From the NCBI GenBank assembly GCA_900316645.1, contig ONDP01000028.1, positions 1 to 34,390 on the forward strand: a stretch of 34,390 nt of DNA. Direction: 5' to 3'. Of the stretch, positions 7,281-14,806 are shown piece after piece (position 1 is the first letter of the stretch; every line of letters begins with the position of its first letter). Made by a program: the position numbers and the translations under genes. The notes below the pieces were generated by a model. It searched no databases and was not told the DNA's origin. It saw nothing but the letters and a program-made list of their open reading frames with translations. The stretch comes from an uncultured Prevotellaceae bacterium (lineage in GTDB: Bacteria; Bacteroidota; Bacteroidia; Bacteroidales; Bacteroidaceae).

Positions 7281-7810
7281 CTCAACATCCTTTCATTACG
7301 ATAGCCTTCCCAGATAGGCTGATGGTCATCATGACTGTATAGAATGGTTACCACCCTGCCGATGATGTTACGCTCAGAAATAAAACCTAAATGACGTGAG
7401 TCGGCAGGATTCTGGGGATTGATAGACTCCAGCCAGTAATAGTCTGCATCAGCACAGTCTTTCAGCCCTGGCACTACCACCACACCTTCCTTCAGTCGCA
7501 ACGTGTCACCAGGCACGGCCTTACAGCGGGCAATAAATTCCCCCGCAATGGTATCGCCTGGTAAGTCGAAAACCACGATATCTCCCTTCTTCACGGGTTT
7601 GCGCAACATCCTGCTATAGGGCAACAGACCCTTCCCGTCAATACGCAGACCATAGCTCCAACGGTTTACCAGCAATCGGTCACCATGGATATAAGTGGGA
7701 CTCAACCCCTTGCCCTCAACAGTATAGATAGAAAAAGCCAAAGCCCGGAACCCCAGCACCAGCAAAACTGCTACTGCCATGGTCACCACGAACTTCAGCC
7801 AATTACTCAT
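7277..7810 (-). CDS. Signal peptidase I paralogue lacking the catalytic serine
   Basis: The 177-residue protein has an N-terminal membrane segment (FVVTMAVAVLLVLGFRALAF), the box C-like GDRLLVNRWSYG, box D-like RCKAVPGDTL containing the general-base Lys, and a C-terminal DSRHLGFISERNIIGRV region, so it is an S26 family member. Aligned with LepB next door (PSSSLEKSLLTGD), the nucleophile position falls in EGKGLSPTYIHGD and is Gly rather than Ser. It is therefore predicted to be inactive as a classical Ser/Lys peptidase unless the adjacent Ser (GLS) takes over. It starts 8 bp after the lepB stop and overlaps wbqC by 4 bp. It might act as a partner or regulator of LepB, but that is speculation. 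Confidence 0.82.
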   Translation of the reverse strand: MSNWLKFVVTMAVAVLLVLGFRALAFSIYTVEGKGLSPTYIHGDRLLVNRWSYGLRIDGKGLLPYSRMLRKPVKKGDIVVFDLPGDTIAGEFIARCKAVPGDTLRLKEGVVVVPGLKDCADADYYWLESINPQNPADSRHLGFISERNIIGRVVTILYSHDDHQPIWEGYRNERMLR

Positions 7811-7818
7811 AGGACTGC

Positions 7819-9249
7819 CTATTTGATATTGTCCACAAACCTAAACAGTCGGTTCCACCTGATACCCGAGAAACCATGACGGTCGGGGTCGGAACTCCAC
7901 CAGATAAAGATGGGCTTACCCACGATATGGTCTTCTGGCACAAAGCCCCAATAACGGGAATCGAGCGAGTTATGACGGTTATCACCCATCATCCAGTAGT
8001 AGTCCATCTTAAAGGTATATTTCTTTGCTTCCTTGTCGTTGATGAATATCTTACCATCCTTCACCTCCAACTTATTGCCCTCGTAGGTACGGATGGGACG
8101 CTCGTAGATGGGCAGATTCTGCAGGGTGAGGTCGATGGTCTCTCCCTTCTTGGGAATCCAGATGGGACCGTAATTATCACGCGTCCAGTGCATATTTCCA
8201 TTCAATGGATAGATGTCCAAGTCACTGGCATCAGTATTCAGTTCTATGCTCTCCACCATGTCCTGACGCTTCTTCAACTGCTCAACGGCATATTTCGTCA
8301 TAGGCATATAGCCCGACGTATTCAGCGAAGTGAGGTCTTCCATCGTAATTCCCAACTCCTTCATCGTATCGTCATCCAGACGTTGGCGCAACTTCACCCG
8401 ATAGGTGTACTGCACATTGTCGGGCTCCTTATTGGCCTTACCGTCCAGATAGATGATGTGGTCTTTGATTTGCAACGTCTGACCTGGCAGTCCCACACAA
8501 CGCTTCACATAATTCTCCCTGCGGTCGGTAGGACGGGTGTCTATCAGTCCATACTCTGCCTGATTGCGCACTATCTCTTGTCTGCCGGCCTGATAGATGA
8601 CGTTAAAGTACTGCTGAAGCTGGTCAACAGTCAGACTGTCGGGATTAGGACGCTGGGGATACATCTGATAACCCAGCGAGTAACACATCTGATAGAAGTC
8701 GTAAGCCTGATACTGGGGCGCACTGCAGATGGTGTCACCTGCAGGATAGTTAAACACCACAATATCGTTGAGCTCCACCTTACCCAGTCCCTTCACACGA
8801 CGATAGTCCCAGTGAGGCCACTCGATATAGCTCTTACACTCGAAGAGGGGCAGTGTGTGCTGGGTCAACGGCATTGTAAGGGGCGTCTCGGGAATACGAG
8901 GACCATAACTGACCTTTGATACAAAAAGGTAGTCGCCTGTCAGCAACGACTTCTCTAACGACGAAGAGGGGATGACGTAGTTCTGGAAGAAAAACAGGTT
9001 GATGAAATAGACGGCAACCAGGGCAAACACCAACGCATCTACCCACGACATTACCCATTTCACAGGACCTTCGGCATCCTTCCACCACTGCCATTTTATT
9101 TTCTTGGTGATATAGACGTCATAGATAAACGGAACGACCAATAGTCCCCACCATGACTTCACCCAATAAAGGAACAGCAGATAGAGCACCAACACCACAA
9201 TGAACTTCGTCCACTGCACCTTCATATTTATTTCCTTCTTCTTCTCCAT
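7819..9249 (-). CDS. lepB: Signal peptidase I (long Bacteroidales type)
   Basis: LepB cleaves signal peptides from exported proteins at the outer face of the inner membrane. The 476-residue protein has hydrophobic N-terminal helices (FIVVLVLYLLFLYWV and VDALVFALVAVYFINLFFF), the nucleophile box PSSSLEKS with Ser97, the Lys box YVKRCVGLPGQTL, and the signature GDNRHNSLDSRYWGFVPEDHIVG. About 150 residues separate the Ser and Lys boxes, a known enlargement in Bacteroidales. Met1 (9249) or Met9 (9225) could be the start; Met9 is preceded by AAGGAAAT and begins MKVQWTKF. It follows dapB and precedes the Ser-less paralogue by 8 bp. Confidence 0.92.
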   Translation of the reverse strand: MEKKKEINMKVQWTKFIVVLVLYLLFLYWVKSWWGLLVVPFIYDVYITKKIKWQWWKDAEGPVKWVMSWVDALVFALVAVYFINLFFFQNYVIPSSSLEKSLLTGDYLFVSKVSYGPRIPETPLTMPLTQHTLPLFECKSYIEWPHWDYRRVKGLGKVELNDIVVFNYPAGDTICSAPQYQAYDFYQMCYSLGYQMYPQRPNPDSLTVDQLQQYFNVIYQAGRQEIVRNQAEYGLIDTRPTDRRENYVKRCVGLPGQTLQIKDHIIYLDGKANKEPDNVQYTYRVKLRQRLDDDTMKELGITMEDLTSLNTSGYMPMTKYAVEQLKKRQDMVESIELNTDASDLDIYPLNGNMHWTRDNYGPIWIPKKGETIDLTLQNLPIYERPIRTYEGNKLEVKDGKIFINDKEAKKYTFKMDYYWMMGDNRHNSLDSRYWGFVPEDHIVGKPIFIWWSSDPDRHGFSGIRWNRLFRFVDNIK

Positions 9250-9252
9250 AAG

Positions 9253-9338
9253 AAATTATCAATTGTCCGCTCGGCACTTGTGACGCTTTTACAAAGGCCA
9301 CAGGCCGACTAAAAGAATTATCAATTATCAATTCTCAA
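9253..9338. repeat. Family B heptamer units (AATTATC) between dapB and lepB
   Basis: Two short clusters of AATTATC/CAATTGT units (9253-9269 and 9314-9338) flank a 44-bp spacer and fill most of the dapB-lepB gap. The second cluster abuts the dapB stop codon. No promoter box is seen, so lepB is probably read through from dapB. Confidence 0.75.
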
Positions 9339-10055
9339 TTAAAACTTAAACATATCACTGATGGTCAGCAGTCCCTGATGTTCCTTCGTATATTCTGCTG
9401 CCAACACAGCGCCAAGGGCAAAACCCTTACGCGAATGGGCATCATGCGAGATGGTAATCAGGTCGGCATCAGAATCATAACGGATGGTATGAATACCTGG
9501 CACCTCACCACGGCGGATATGGTCAATACGCAACAGCTTCGGGTCGGTGGTGTCTTCTGCCCATGCCTCCTTACGGTCTATCTGCTCTACAATCTGTTCT
9601 GCCAACGTAATTGCCGTTCCACTGGGATGGTCGAGCTTATGCACATGATGCGTCTCCTCCATCTCCACATCATACTGTGGGAACTGGTTCATGATCTTTG
9701 CCAGATAACGGTTTACGGCCGAGAAAATAGCCACACCGATACTGAAGTTCGAAGCCCAGAACAAGGTCTGACCTCCTTCCGAACACATCTTACGGACATC
9801 CTCTCCATGTTCCTTCATCCATCCTGTAGAACCACTCACCACCTTCACGTTGTGCTTGAAGGCACGCTGGTAGTTTCCGTAGGCTGCCTGAGGGGCAGTA
9901 AACTCAATGGCGACATCTGCCGAAGCAAAAGCGGGAGAATCAAAGTCCTCCTGATTGTCTATGTCAATAATACTCACAATTTCATGACCACGGTCAAGGG
10001 CAATCTGTTCTATCATCTTACCCATCTTGCCATAACCTATCAATGCTATTTTCAT
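9339..10055 (-). CDS. dapB: 4-hydroxy-tetrahydrodipicolinate reductase
   Basis: DapB reduces the dihydrodipicolinate precursor with NAD(P)H in the diaminopimelate/lysine pathway. The 238-residue protein has the dinucleotide-binding start MKIALIGYGKMGKMIE, the loop VAIEFTAPQAA, a GSTGW motif and the family signature ETHHVHKLDHPSGTA with the catalytic His pair and Lys. It is slightly shorter than the approximately 250-270 residue proteobacterial enzyme, as usual in Bacteroidota. It heads the minus-strand cluster dapB-lepB-signal peptidase paralogue-wbqC and has its own promoter box just upstream. Confidence 0.96.
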   Translation of the reverse strand: MKIALIGYGKMGKMIEQIALDRGHEIVSIIDIDNQEDFDSPAFASADVAIEFTAPQAAYGNYQRAFKHNVKVVSGSTGWMKEHGEDVRKMCSEGGQTLFWASNFSIGVAIFSAVNRYLAKIMNQFPQYDVEMEETHHVHKLDHPSGTAITLAEQIVEQIDRKEAWAEDTTDPKLLRIDHIRRGEVPGIHTIRYDSDADLITISHDAHSRKGFALGAVLAAEYTKEHQGLLTISDMFKF

Positions 10056-10090
10056 CCTTTTATATTATAAATAATGTGTTATTTAGAATG

Positions 10091-10125
10091 CAAAGGTAAT
10101 GGATTTTATTTAAAAATGATTCAAA
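10091..10125 (-). promoter_or_regulatory. Putative dapB promoter
   Basis: On the minus strand TTTG (10122-10125) is followed after 23 nt by TACCTTTG (10091-10098), close to the Bacteroidota TTTG/TAnnTTTG pair though with slightly long spacing. The box is 35 bp from the dapB ATG in an AT-rich gap. Confidence 0.6.
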
Positions 10126-10182
10126 TATAATAGGAAGTTTACTTTTTTACAGTCTTTTGCCATAAATTAAGAAACCAAACGA

Positions 10183-11073
10183 CTAATACCCAATCACATT
10201 CTCCCCACCCCATGTTCCTTCAATAGCTACCATAGGCGTGATAGACTGAGAGGGAGCTGTGGAAAAACCATCGAAGAAACTGCCCTTCATCCAGGTAATC
10301 TTATTCGTGGTCATCGGGATGTCAAACTCCTTTTCCAACTGCAGGTTGTCTGCCGCATCATAAGCCCGGGCATATAGATGGATAGTGCCCTCTGTATCGT
10401 GCAAGAAGGTATAGAGGTCATATTGTGTCTGTTGCTGTCCTGCCACGACGGCATAACTCATCTTCTGGGTTGAATTGGTCACACCCAACCCTGTCACTGC
10501 ACTGAAATGTCCACTTCCACCTGTATATTGGAACTCCATACGGGCAATACCCTCTGGTATGGCATCATTCACCACAAACCGACAAAGCGAAACAATACGG
10601 CGCAATGAGATATTCTGAGTCTGCGCCTCACTGCCTATGACAATCGTCTCATAATAGAGAAAGGTGTCTGAATAACCCTTTGCTGGGGTAAACTGTATCT
10701 TCAGCGGATTTGTCATCGTGGGGTTAGAACTGCTGCTATGGGCAACTACCACCAACAGATAGGTTCCTTCCAACAACTGAAAGGAAGCAACACCGAAGTC
10801 ACTGTCTCCTACCATCTGGTTCACTTGTTTCAAGCGCTCACCTGTCCTGTCATAGATGGCAAAGTTCAGGTGCGTACACAACTCCGACACAGCACCACGC
10901 AGGGTAGAGTTAAAAGGTGTCTGCTCTAACTCATACACACTCACCTTCAGATTCCCCTTGGTCTCTATCTCCCCTTCCTGACCAGCCAATATCGGTTTCT
11001 CGCAGCTCGCTAACAGTCCTGCTACTACGATTACCAACACATACTTCAACCTAAATTTCATCATGTCTGACAA
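10183..11073 (-). CDS. FimB/Mfa2-family fimbrial anchor-type lipoprotein
   Basis: The 296-residue protein has a lipoprotein signal peptide with lipobox LLASC, followed by a short linker and a beta-sandwich typical of the Mfa2/FimB family: LNFAIYDRTGERLKQVNQ, LLEGTYLLVVVAHSS and a second domain with LRRIVSLCRFVVND. Known members anchor fimbriae to the outer membrane. The true start may be Met4 or Met5 (MMKFRLKYV). It lies 62 bp downstream of another lipoprotein of related fold; the two were probably transcribed together from the promoter at 12470. No separate fimbrillin gene is visible in the window. Confidence 0.82.
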   Translation of the reverse strand: MSDMMKFRLKYVLVIVVAGLLASCEKPILAGQEGEIETKGNLKVSVYELEQTPFNSTLRGAVSELCTHLNFAIYDRTGERLKQVNQMVGDSDFGVASFQLLEGTYLLVVVAHSSSSNPTMTNPLKIQFTPAKGYSDTFLYYETIVIGSEAQTQNISLRRIVSLCRFVVNDAIPEGIARMEFQYTGGSGHFSAVTGLGVTNSTQKMSYAVVAGQQQTQYDLYTFLHDTEGTIHLYARAYDAADNLQLEKEFDIPMTTNKITWMKGSFFDGFSTAPSQSITPMVAIEGTWGGENVIGY

Positions 11074-11102
11074 CTAAAATCTTTTATTTCTTCCATCCAT
11101 TC

Positions 11103-11134
11103 CTCCCCCTAAACAGGGGGACACAAGGGGGTCT
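11103..11134 (+). repeat. Family A palindromic repeat between the two fimbrial genes
   Basis: CTCCCCCTAAACAGGGGG followed by the side arm AAGGGGGTCT. It ends one base before the stop codon of the upstream lipoprotein gene, so it sits directly behind that stop in the transcript. Confidence 0.85.
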
Positions 11135-11135
11135 C

Positions 11136-12443
11136 TTAATACTCCACATCAATGACAGGTCTCAAATAAATGATATTCACAAAACCTGAATCACCACTAT
11201 TCAACACAAACGTATTGCCATTCTGATGGGTATAGGCCCAATACAGCACACCATCACCATCTACGCAATAGAAATTGGGGGTATTATGTGAAGTCTCACC
11301 GAAATAAGTCACTTGTGTGTCTTTCGAGAAGATGCCCACCTCTTCAAGGGTTGGCAGTCGCCAGTCGCTGGTAACTCCTGCCGGTTTCTCCAACGCAGCC
11401 ATCGGAGCTGTCAGTGCGGCCTTCCACTGGGCATTGGTAGCATTACCGCTTGGTGCCGGATAACTGATTTTCTCCTTTGCCAACAGTACGGCTTTACGAT
11501 GGGTCTCATCTACCGAAACGACATAGTAGTCGCCACAGAACTCACCTGCTACAAGGGGTGTGAATTCCACATTACTCTCATCGATATCGAAGGCTATTTC
11601 CTGATCTTCGCCCCATTCTCCGGCAGTCAGAATACCAGTCAGTGTAACGCCCTGTGGTGTCTGATAGGTACCGACTATCGAGAAATGATGATTGGCCGAC
11701 AATGCTTCTGCCGTAAATGAATAAGAGAGATTACCCGTACTCGTACTGATGGTGACATTGACGGTAGGTGTTCCCTTAGAGGGGAATAACATCTGGTCGG
11801 GCGCCGCCTTCCATGTACTGCCATCAGCCTGTTTCGTTAGTGCTATCTTATACGACTCTGTCGGTGAGGCAGGGAAACTGCCGTCCAGACAGACTGAACT
11901 GTATAGTGGTGTAAAGGTCACCTCTACCTTCGTCGCTGTCTGTGGCACTTGTCTGATCTCTATATCGTCCAGACAAATCACCTTATGCTCCAACGTTATA
12001 TTCTGATTGAGACTCTCCTCTTCCTCCAAATCAACAACCACCGATGCCATCATCAAGTCGTCCATCACCTTGCCTGCCAGTCGCGTAATCACACTGCTCG
12101 ACGTCGCCTCACTCTGCGTTGGCAGCGCAAATCGTGTCAAGTCATTTCCTCCAATGGCATAGAGGGTATATTGTCCTGGTGGCAACTGCGTGGTAATCTG
12201 TTGGCTTTCCTCATCCATCGAAAGCAACTGGACACAATTTCCTGTACTGTTAAAAATATAGACTTTCCCTTCAGCTATCGTCTCTTCTTCTGAATCACCT
12301 GGAGTACTCGTGAAAATGTTTAACTTCGCAGAACCTGTTACTAAACTTGCTTCTTCCGAAGCTAAACCTTCTTCTGGCAAAACTGCCTTCTCGCAGGCAG
12401 TTAATGCAATCATGGCCGAAGCCATTAAAATGATTTTTCTCAT
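11136..12443 (-). CDS. Fimbrillin-like lipoprotein with a C-terminal Fib_succ/DUF1566-like module
   Basis: The 435-residue protein starts with a lipoprotein signal (MRKIILMASAMIALTAC). An Mfa/Fim-like region follows (KVYIFNSTGNCVQLLS, LPPGQYTLYAIGG), then a second beta-rich stretch. The last 100 residues resemble the lectin-like module found in Bacteroidota surface proteins: NATNAQWKAALTAP, DWRLPTLEEVGIFS and the terminal IYLRPVIDV. It is probably an outer-membrane surface component of a fimbria or adhesin encoded with the downstream FimB/Mfa2-type gene. A well-formed promoter lies upstream. The fold assignment is by motif resemblance. Confidence 0.75.
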   Translation of the reverse strand: MRKIILMASAMIALTACEKAVLPEEGLASEEASLVTGSAKLNIFTSTPGDSEEETIAEGKVYIFNSTGNCVQLLSMDEESQQITTQLPPGQYTLYAIGGNDLTRFALPTQSEATSSSVITRLAGKVMDDLMMASVVVDLEEEESLNQNITLEHKVICLDDIEIRQVPQTATKVEVTFTPLYSSVCLDGSFPASPTESYKIALTKQADGSTWKAAPDQMLFPSKGTPTVNVTISTSTGNLSYSFTAEALSANHHFSIVGTYQTPQGVTLTGILTAGEWGEDQEIAFDIDESNVEFTPLVAGEFCGDYYVVSVDETHRKAVLLAKEKISYPAPSGNATNAQWKAALTAPMAALEKPAGVTSDWRLPTLEEVGIFSKDTQVTYFGETSHNTPNFYCVDGDGVLYWAYTHQNGNTFVLNSGDSGFVNIIYLRPVIDVEY

Positions 12444-12469
12444 CTATTATGTTTTAGAATATTGGGGCG

Positions 12470-12501
12470 CAAAATTAGACAATAAGAATGACACCACCAA
12501 A
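12470..12501 (-). promoter_or_regulatory. Bacteroidota-type promoter for the fimbrial pair
   Basis: On the minus strand TTTG (12498-12501), a 20-nt spacer and TAATTTTG (12470-12477) fit the -33/-7 consensus fully. The -7 box lies 26 bp upstream of the ATG at 12443. It is the best promoter in the window. Confidence 0.8.
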
Positions 12502-12584
12502 CATTTTGTCAAATTTCTATTTAAAAAACTTACATAATGTTTGGAAATGTCGGGAAAATGATGTAATATGTTTAAGATTTCCCT

Positions 12585-14093
12585 CTAATAGGCGTTCTTG
12601 TCATGAACAAATATTGTCTTCGCTGTTAGCCAGATGATACGGATATCCAACCAAATACTCCAGTTTTCCATATACCAGATATCACGCTTTACACGACCTT
12701 CCATCTGCCACAGCTCTTTCGTTTCCCCACGGAAACCCGTCACCTGAGCCCAACCCGTCAAGCCAGGCTTCACGAAGTGGCGCACCATATACTGGTCTAT
12801 CAACGCAGAATACTGTTCCGTATGCGCTAACATGTGCGGACGAGGTCCTACAAAACTCATATCTCCCTTCAAAACGTTCAAGAACTGGGGTAACTCGTCG
12901 ATGTTCGATTTACGCATAAAATTGCCAAACGGATACTTACGTGGGTCATCCTTCGTTGCTTGCAGTCGGTCGGCATCCTTGTTCACGTGCATAGAGCGGA
13001 ATTTCAGCATCATAAACGTCCTGCCGTCCAAACCTGTTCTCGCCTGTTTAAAGAATACAGGTCCAGGACTCTGAATCTTGATGATTAGCCAGATAAATGG
13101 GAACATCAGAGCCGTCGGAATCAAGAAGAATAGCGAGAAGACTATATCGAACGTCCTCTTGACAAATCTGTTCACAGAGTTCTGCAAGGGGTTCTCGTAG
13201 GTAGTAAATACCTCCATGTCGTCCAGCATCTCCCGCTTCAAATTCAGTCCTATCGACTCCACACTCACTGGCACATAGTAGAATCTAATCACCCGATGAT
13301 CACAGAAACGCGAAATCCTTTTGATGATGTCTCTGTCACGTCGCGACAGACTCACATACAACTCATCACCTATGATCAATTCATCCGGCTTTTCCTTAAT
13401 TGCCTGCATAAACTCCTGTAGCGTGCCCAGATGCTTCGGATTTCCAATTTTACGCCGTATTTTATCTTCGACTGGGGTATTCCTGCCTATCGTCTCACTT
13501 TCCCCCTCAATCTCCTGCATTTTCGCTCCACCGTTCATACTATGTGTCCACTCTCCCAGTTCCGTGTCAGCATAATATCCACGCACACGGTAACCCATGG
13601 TGTCATCGGTAACCAATTTCTCGTATATATCAATCAGTTCCGGATCGTTTCCCACCAACGTTACCGTTCGGGAGTTTCTACCTGCCTGGCGATACAACTT
13701 GATAAACCACCGTTCCACCATACGCTTTATCACCAACGCCAAAAAGAACACCGTTCCTATACCCCATTGTATCCAACCAATCGGCAAGTAATAATCAAAC
13801 ACCTTCAGCAGCACATACGCCAGTATCGACTGGACTATAGTCAGTCCTACAATACGTTGCAGCACATCTCCTGCACCTATCAGTCGCAGATGGATAATTG
13901 TCGAGAATCTCGTCTGTGCCAGCATCAGTGCGATATTGTTGACCAAAATAAAAATCTCTAGACTTTTGTCTGGCCAGGCATTCACCTGCCACGACCAGTA
14001 AGCGGGAATCATAATAATGACATTCAGTAATGCGAAGTCACCTGCCATTACTATCCACTTAATAAGTCTGTTCGATTGGTTATTACCTGTCAT
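12585..14093 (-). CDS. Polyprenyl-phosphate hexose-1-phosphate transferase (WcaJ/WbaP type)
   Basis: The enzyme loads the first sugar phosphate onto undecaprenyl phosphate to start capsule or exopolysaccharide repeat synthesis at the inner membrane. The 502-residue protein has several N-terminal membrane helices, a central nucleotide-binding-like domain (RTVTLVGNDPELI) and a C-terminal bacterial sugar transferase domain: KRTFDIVFSLFFLIP, KIQSPGPVFFKQ, FRSMHVNKDADR, the IDELPQFLNVLKGDMSFVGP stretch and GLTGWAQVTGFRGET. Within the central domain is an acidic insert of about 30 residues (EWTHSMNGGAKMQEIEGESE) not clearly tied to repeats. It lies 122 bp past the terminator of the sugar-nucleotide operon and has its own promoter box. 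The transferred sugar is unknown. Confidence 0.93.
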   Translation of the reverse strand: MTGNNQSNRLIKWIVMAGDFALLNVIIMIPAYWSWQVNAWPDKSLEIFILVNNIALMLAQTRFSTIIHLRLIGAGDVLQRIVGLTIVQSILAYVLLKVFDYYLPIGWIQWGIGTVFFLALVIKRMVERWFIKLYRQAGRNSRTVTLVGNDPELIDIYEKLVTDDTMGYRVRGYYADTELGEWTHSMNGGAKMQEIEGESETIGRNTPVEDKIRRKIGNPKHLGTLQEFMQAIKEKPDELIIGDELYVSLSRRDRDIIKRISRFCDHRVIRFYYVPVSVESIGLNLKREMLDDMEVFTTYENPLQNSVNRFVKRTFDIVFSLFFLIPTALMFPFIWLIIKIQSPGPVFFKQARTGLDGRTFMMLKFRSMHVNKDADRLQATKDDPRKYPFGNFMRKSNIDELPQFLNVLKGDMSFVGPRPHMLAHTEQYSALIDQYMVRHFVKPGLTGWAQVTGFRGETKELWQMEGRVKRDIWYMENWSIWLDIRIIWLTAKTIFVHDKNAY

Positions 14094-14140
14094 AAGTATA
14101 TTTGTTTTTCCTTTTTTCTTTAGATTATACCTTTCGATTG

Positions 14141-14148
14141 CAAAAGTA
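14141..14148 (-). promoter_or_regulatory. Putative -7 box for the WcaJ-like gene
   Basis: The minus strand reads TACTTTTG, matching TAnnTTTG, 47 bp upstream of the ATG at 14093 in an AT-rich gap. No clear TTTG -33 element is present. Confidence 0.55.
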
Positions 14149-14214
14149 CATATTTATTTTTGAAATAACTAATCTTTACACGATTATTTTTACATTTCCC
14201 CATATTAAAACATA

Positions 14215-14242
14215 AAAAGGGAGTCGACCTCGACTCCCTTTT
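14215..14242. terminator. Intrinsic terminator of the sugar-nucleotide operon
   Basis: Perfect 13-bp inverted repeat (AAAAGGGAGTCGA at 14215-14227 and its complement at 14230-14242) with T-tracts on either strand. It lies 5 bp after the stop of the epimerase remnant and insulates the operon from the WcaJ-like gene. Confidence 0.88.
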
Positions 14243-14247
14243 CCACC

Positions 14248-14382
14248 CTACTTGCAATAAAACGTTGCGTACCACTCTGCGAAGTGACGTAACCCTTCTC
14301 TTAGTGTGATCTTTGGTGTAAACCCGAAGTCACGTTCTAAGGCTGTGGCATCCGCATACGTCGTGGGCACATCACCTGGTCC
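14248..14382 (-). pseudogene. C-terminal remnant of a second UDP-sugar epimerase
   Basis: Read on the minus strand, about 44 codons ending in TAG at 14248 encode PGDVPTTYADATALERDFGF followed by TPKITLREGLRHFAEWY. This closely matches the last residues of the intact epimerase at 14807-15889 (PGDVPVTYADSSALQSNFGF), but the nucleotides differ at many third positions, so it is not a recent duplicate. Upstream of the PGDVP motif the homology stops at a CCTTCGACAAGCTCAGG repeat. It is best seen as the surviving tail of an older or alternative epimerase allele displaced by the GIY-YIG gene and the current epimerase. Confidence 0.88.
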
Positions 14383-14459
14383 TTCGACAAGCTCAGGAAG
14401 TTCTGCATCGTCAAAGCTTGTAAGAAGGAGTGCTGAGTAAGTCCTGCGACAAGCTAAGG
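14381..14459. repeat. Two copies of a CCTTCGACAAGCTCAGG-like repeat
   Basis: CCTTCGACAAGCTCAGG (14381-14397) and the degenerate CCTGCGACAAGCTAAGG (14443-14459) lie 62 bp apart, next to the break in the epimerase remnant. I recall similar CTTCGACAAGCTCAG motifs dispersed in unrelated bacteria. Confidence 0.6.
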
Positions 14460-14503
14460 ATGCATCGAAGCAGTTGCATCGATAAACTCAGAATGTACTG
14501 CAT

Positions 14504-14782
14504 TCATTCTTTTGATTTTGATAATTCTTTGAGTTTCTCAATATCACCTGCAATCAGTGCCTCTTTCTTTGCAAGAGTCCACTTCTTCAGTTGACGTTCA
14601 CGTCTAAACGCTTCTTGGTATGTGTCGTATTCTTCTTTGTACACCAATTCTACTGGTCTATGCAGATGAGTATACTCTGAGGCGTAACCAGCATTGTGAC
14701 GCTTTAGGCGTTCATCAATGTTGGTTGTTGAGCCCACATATAGTTTATTATCTGCACAACGAAGAATATAGGTGGTAGCCAT
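14504..14782 (-). CDS. Small GIY-YIG domain nuclease-like protein (UPF0213 type)
   Basis: The 92-residue protein is a stand-alone GIY-YIG domain. It has TYILRCADNKLYVGSTTN for the two beta strands, RLKRHNAG with the conserved Arg, RPVELVYKEEY and the helix EAFRRERQLKKWTLAKKEAL with the metal-binding Glu. The family includes homing endonuclease domains and small proteins of unclear function. I choose the ATG at 14782 because it gives the usual start MATTYILRC; a GTG at 14797 would add five residues. It lies between the intact epimerase (stop at 14807) and the tail of a second epimerase, an arrangement suggesting insertion or recombination at this site. Confidence 0.88.
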   Translation of the reverse strand: MATTYILRCADNKLYVGSTTNIDERLKRHNAGYASEYTHLHRPVELVYKEEYDTYQEAFRRERQLKKWTLAKKEALIAGDIEKLKELSKSKE

Positions 14783-14806
14783 TACATTCTGAACCACTTG
14801 AAAGAT

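Noticed and set aside
7876-8919. A 347-residue open frame on the plus strand opposite lepB
   Set aside because: It lies wholly antisense to the clearly conserved lepB gene and its translation shows no domain; it is a shadow frame.
7819-9249. The large size of LepB as a novelty
   Set aside because: An enlarged region between the Ser and Lys boxes is usual in Bacteroidales LepB proteins.
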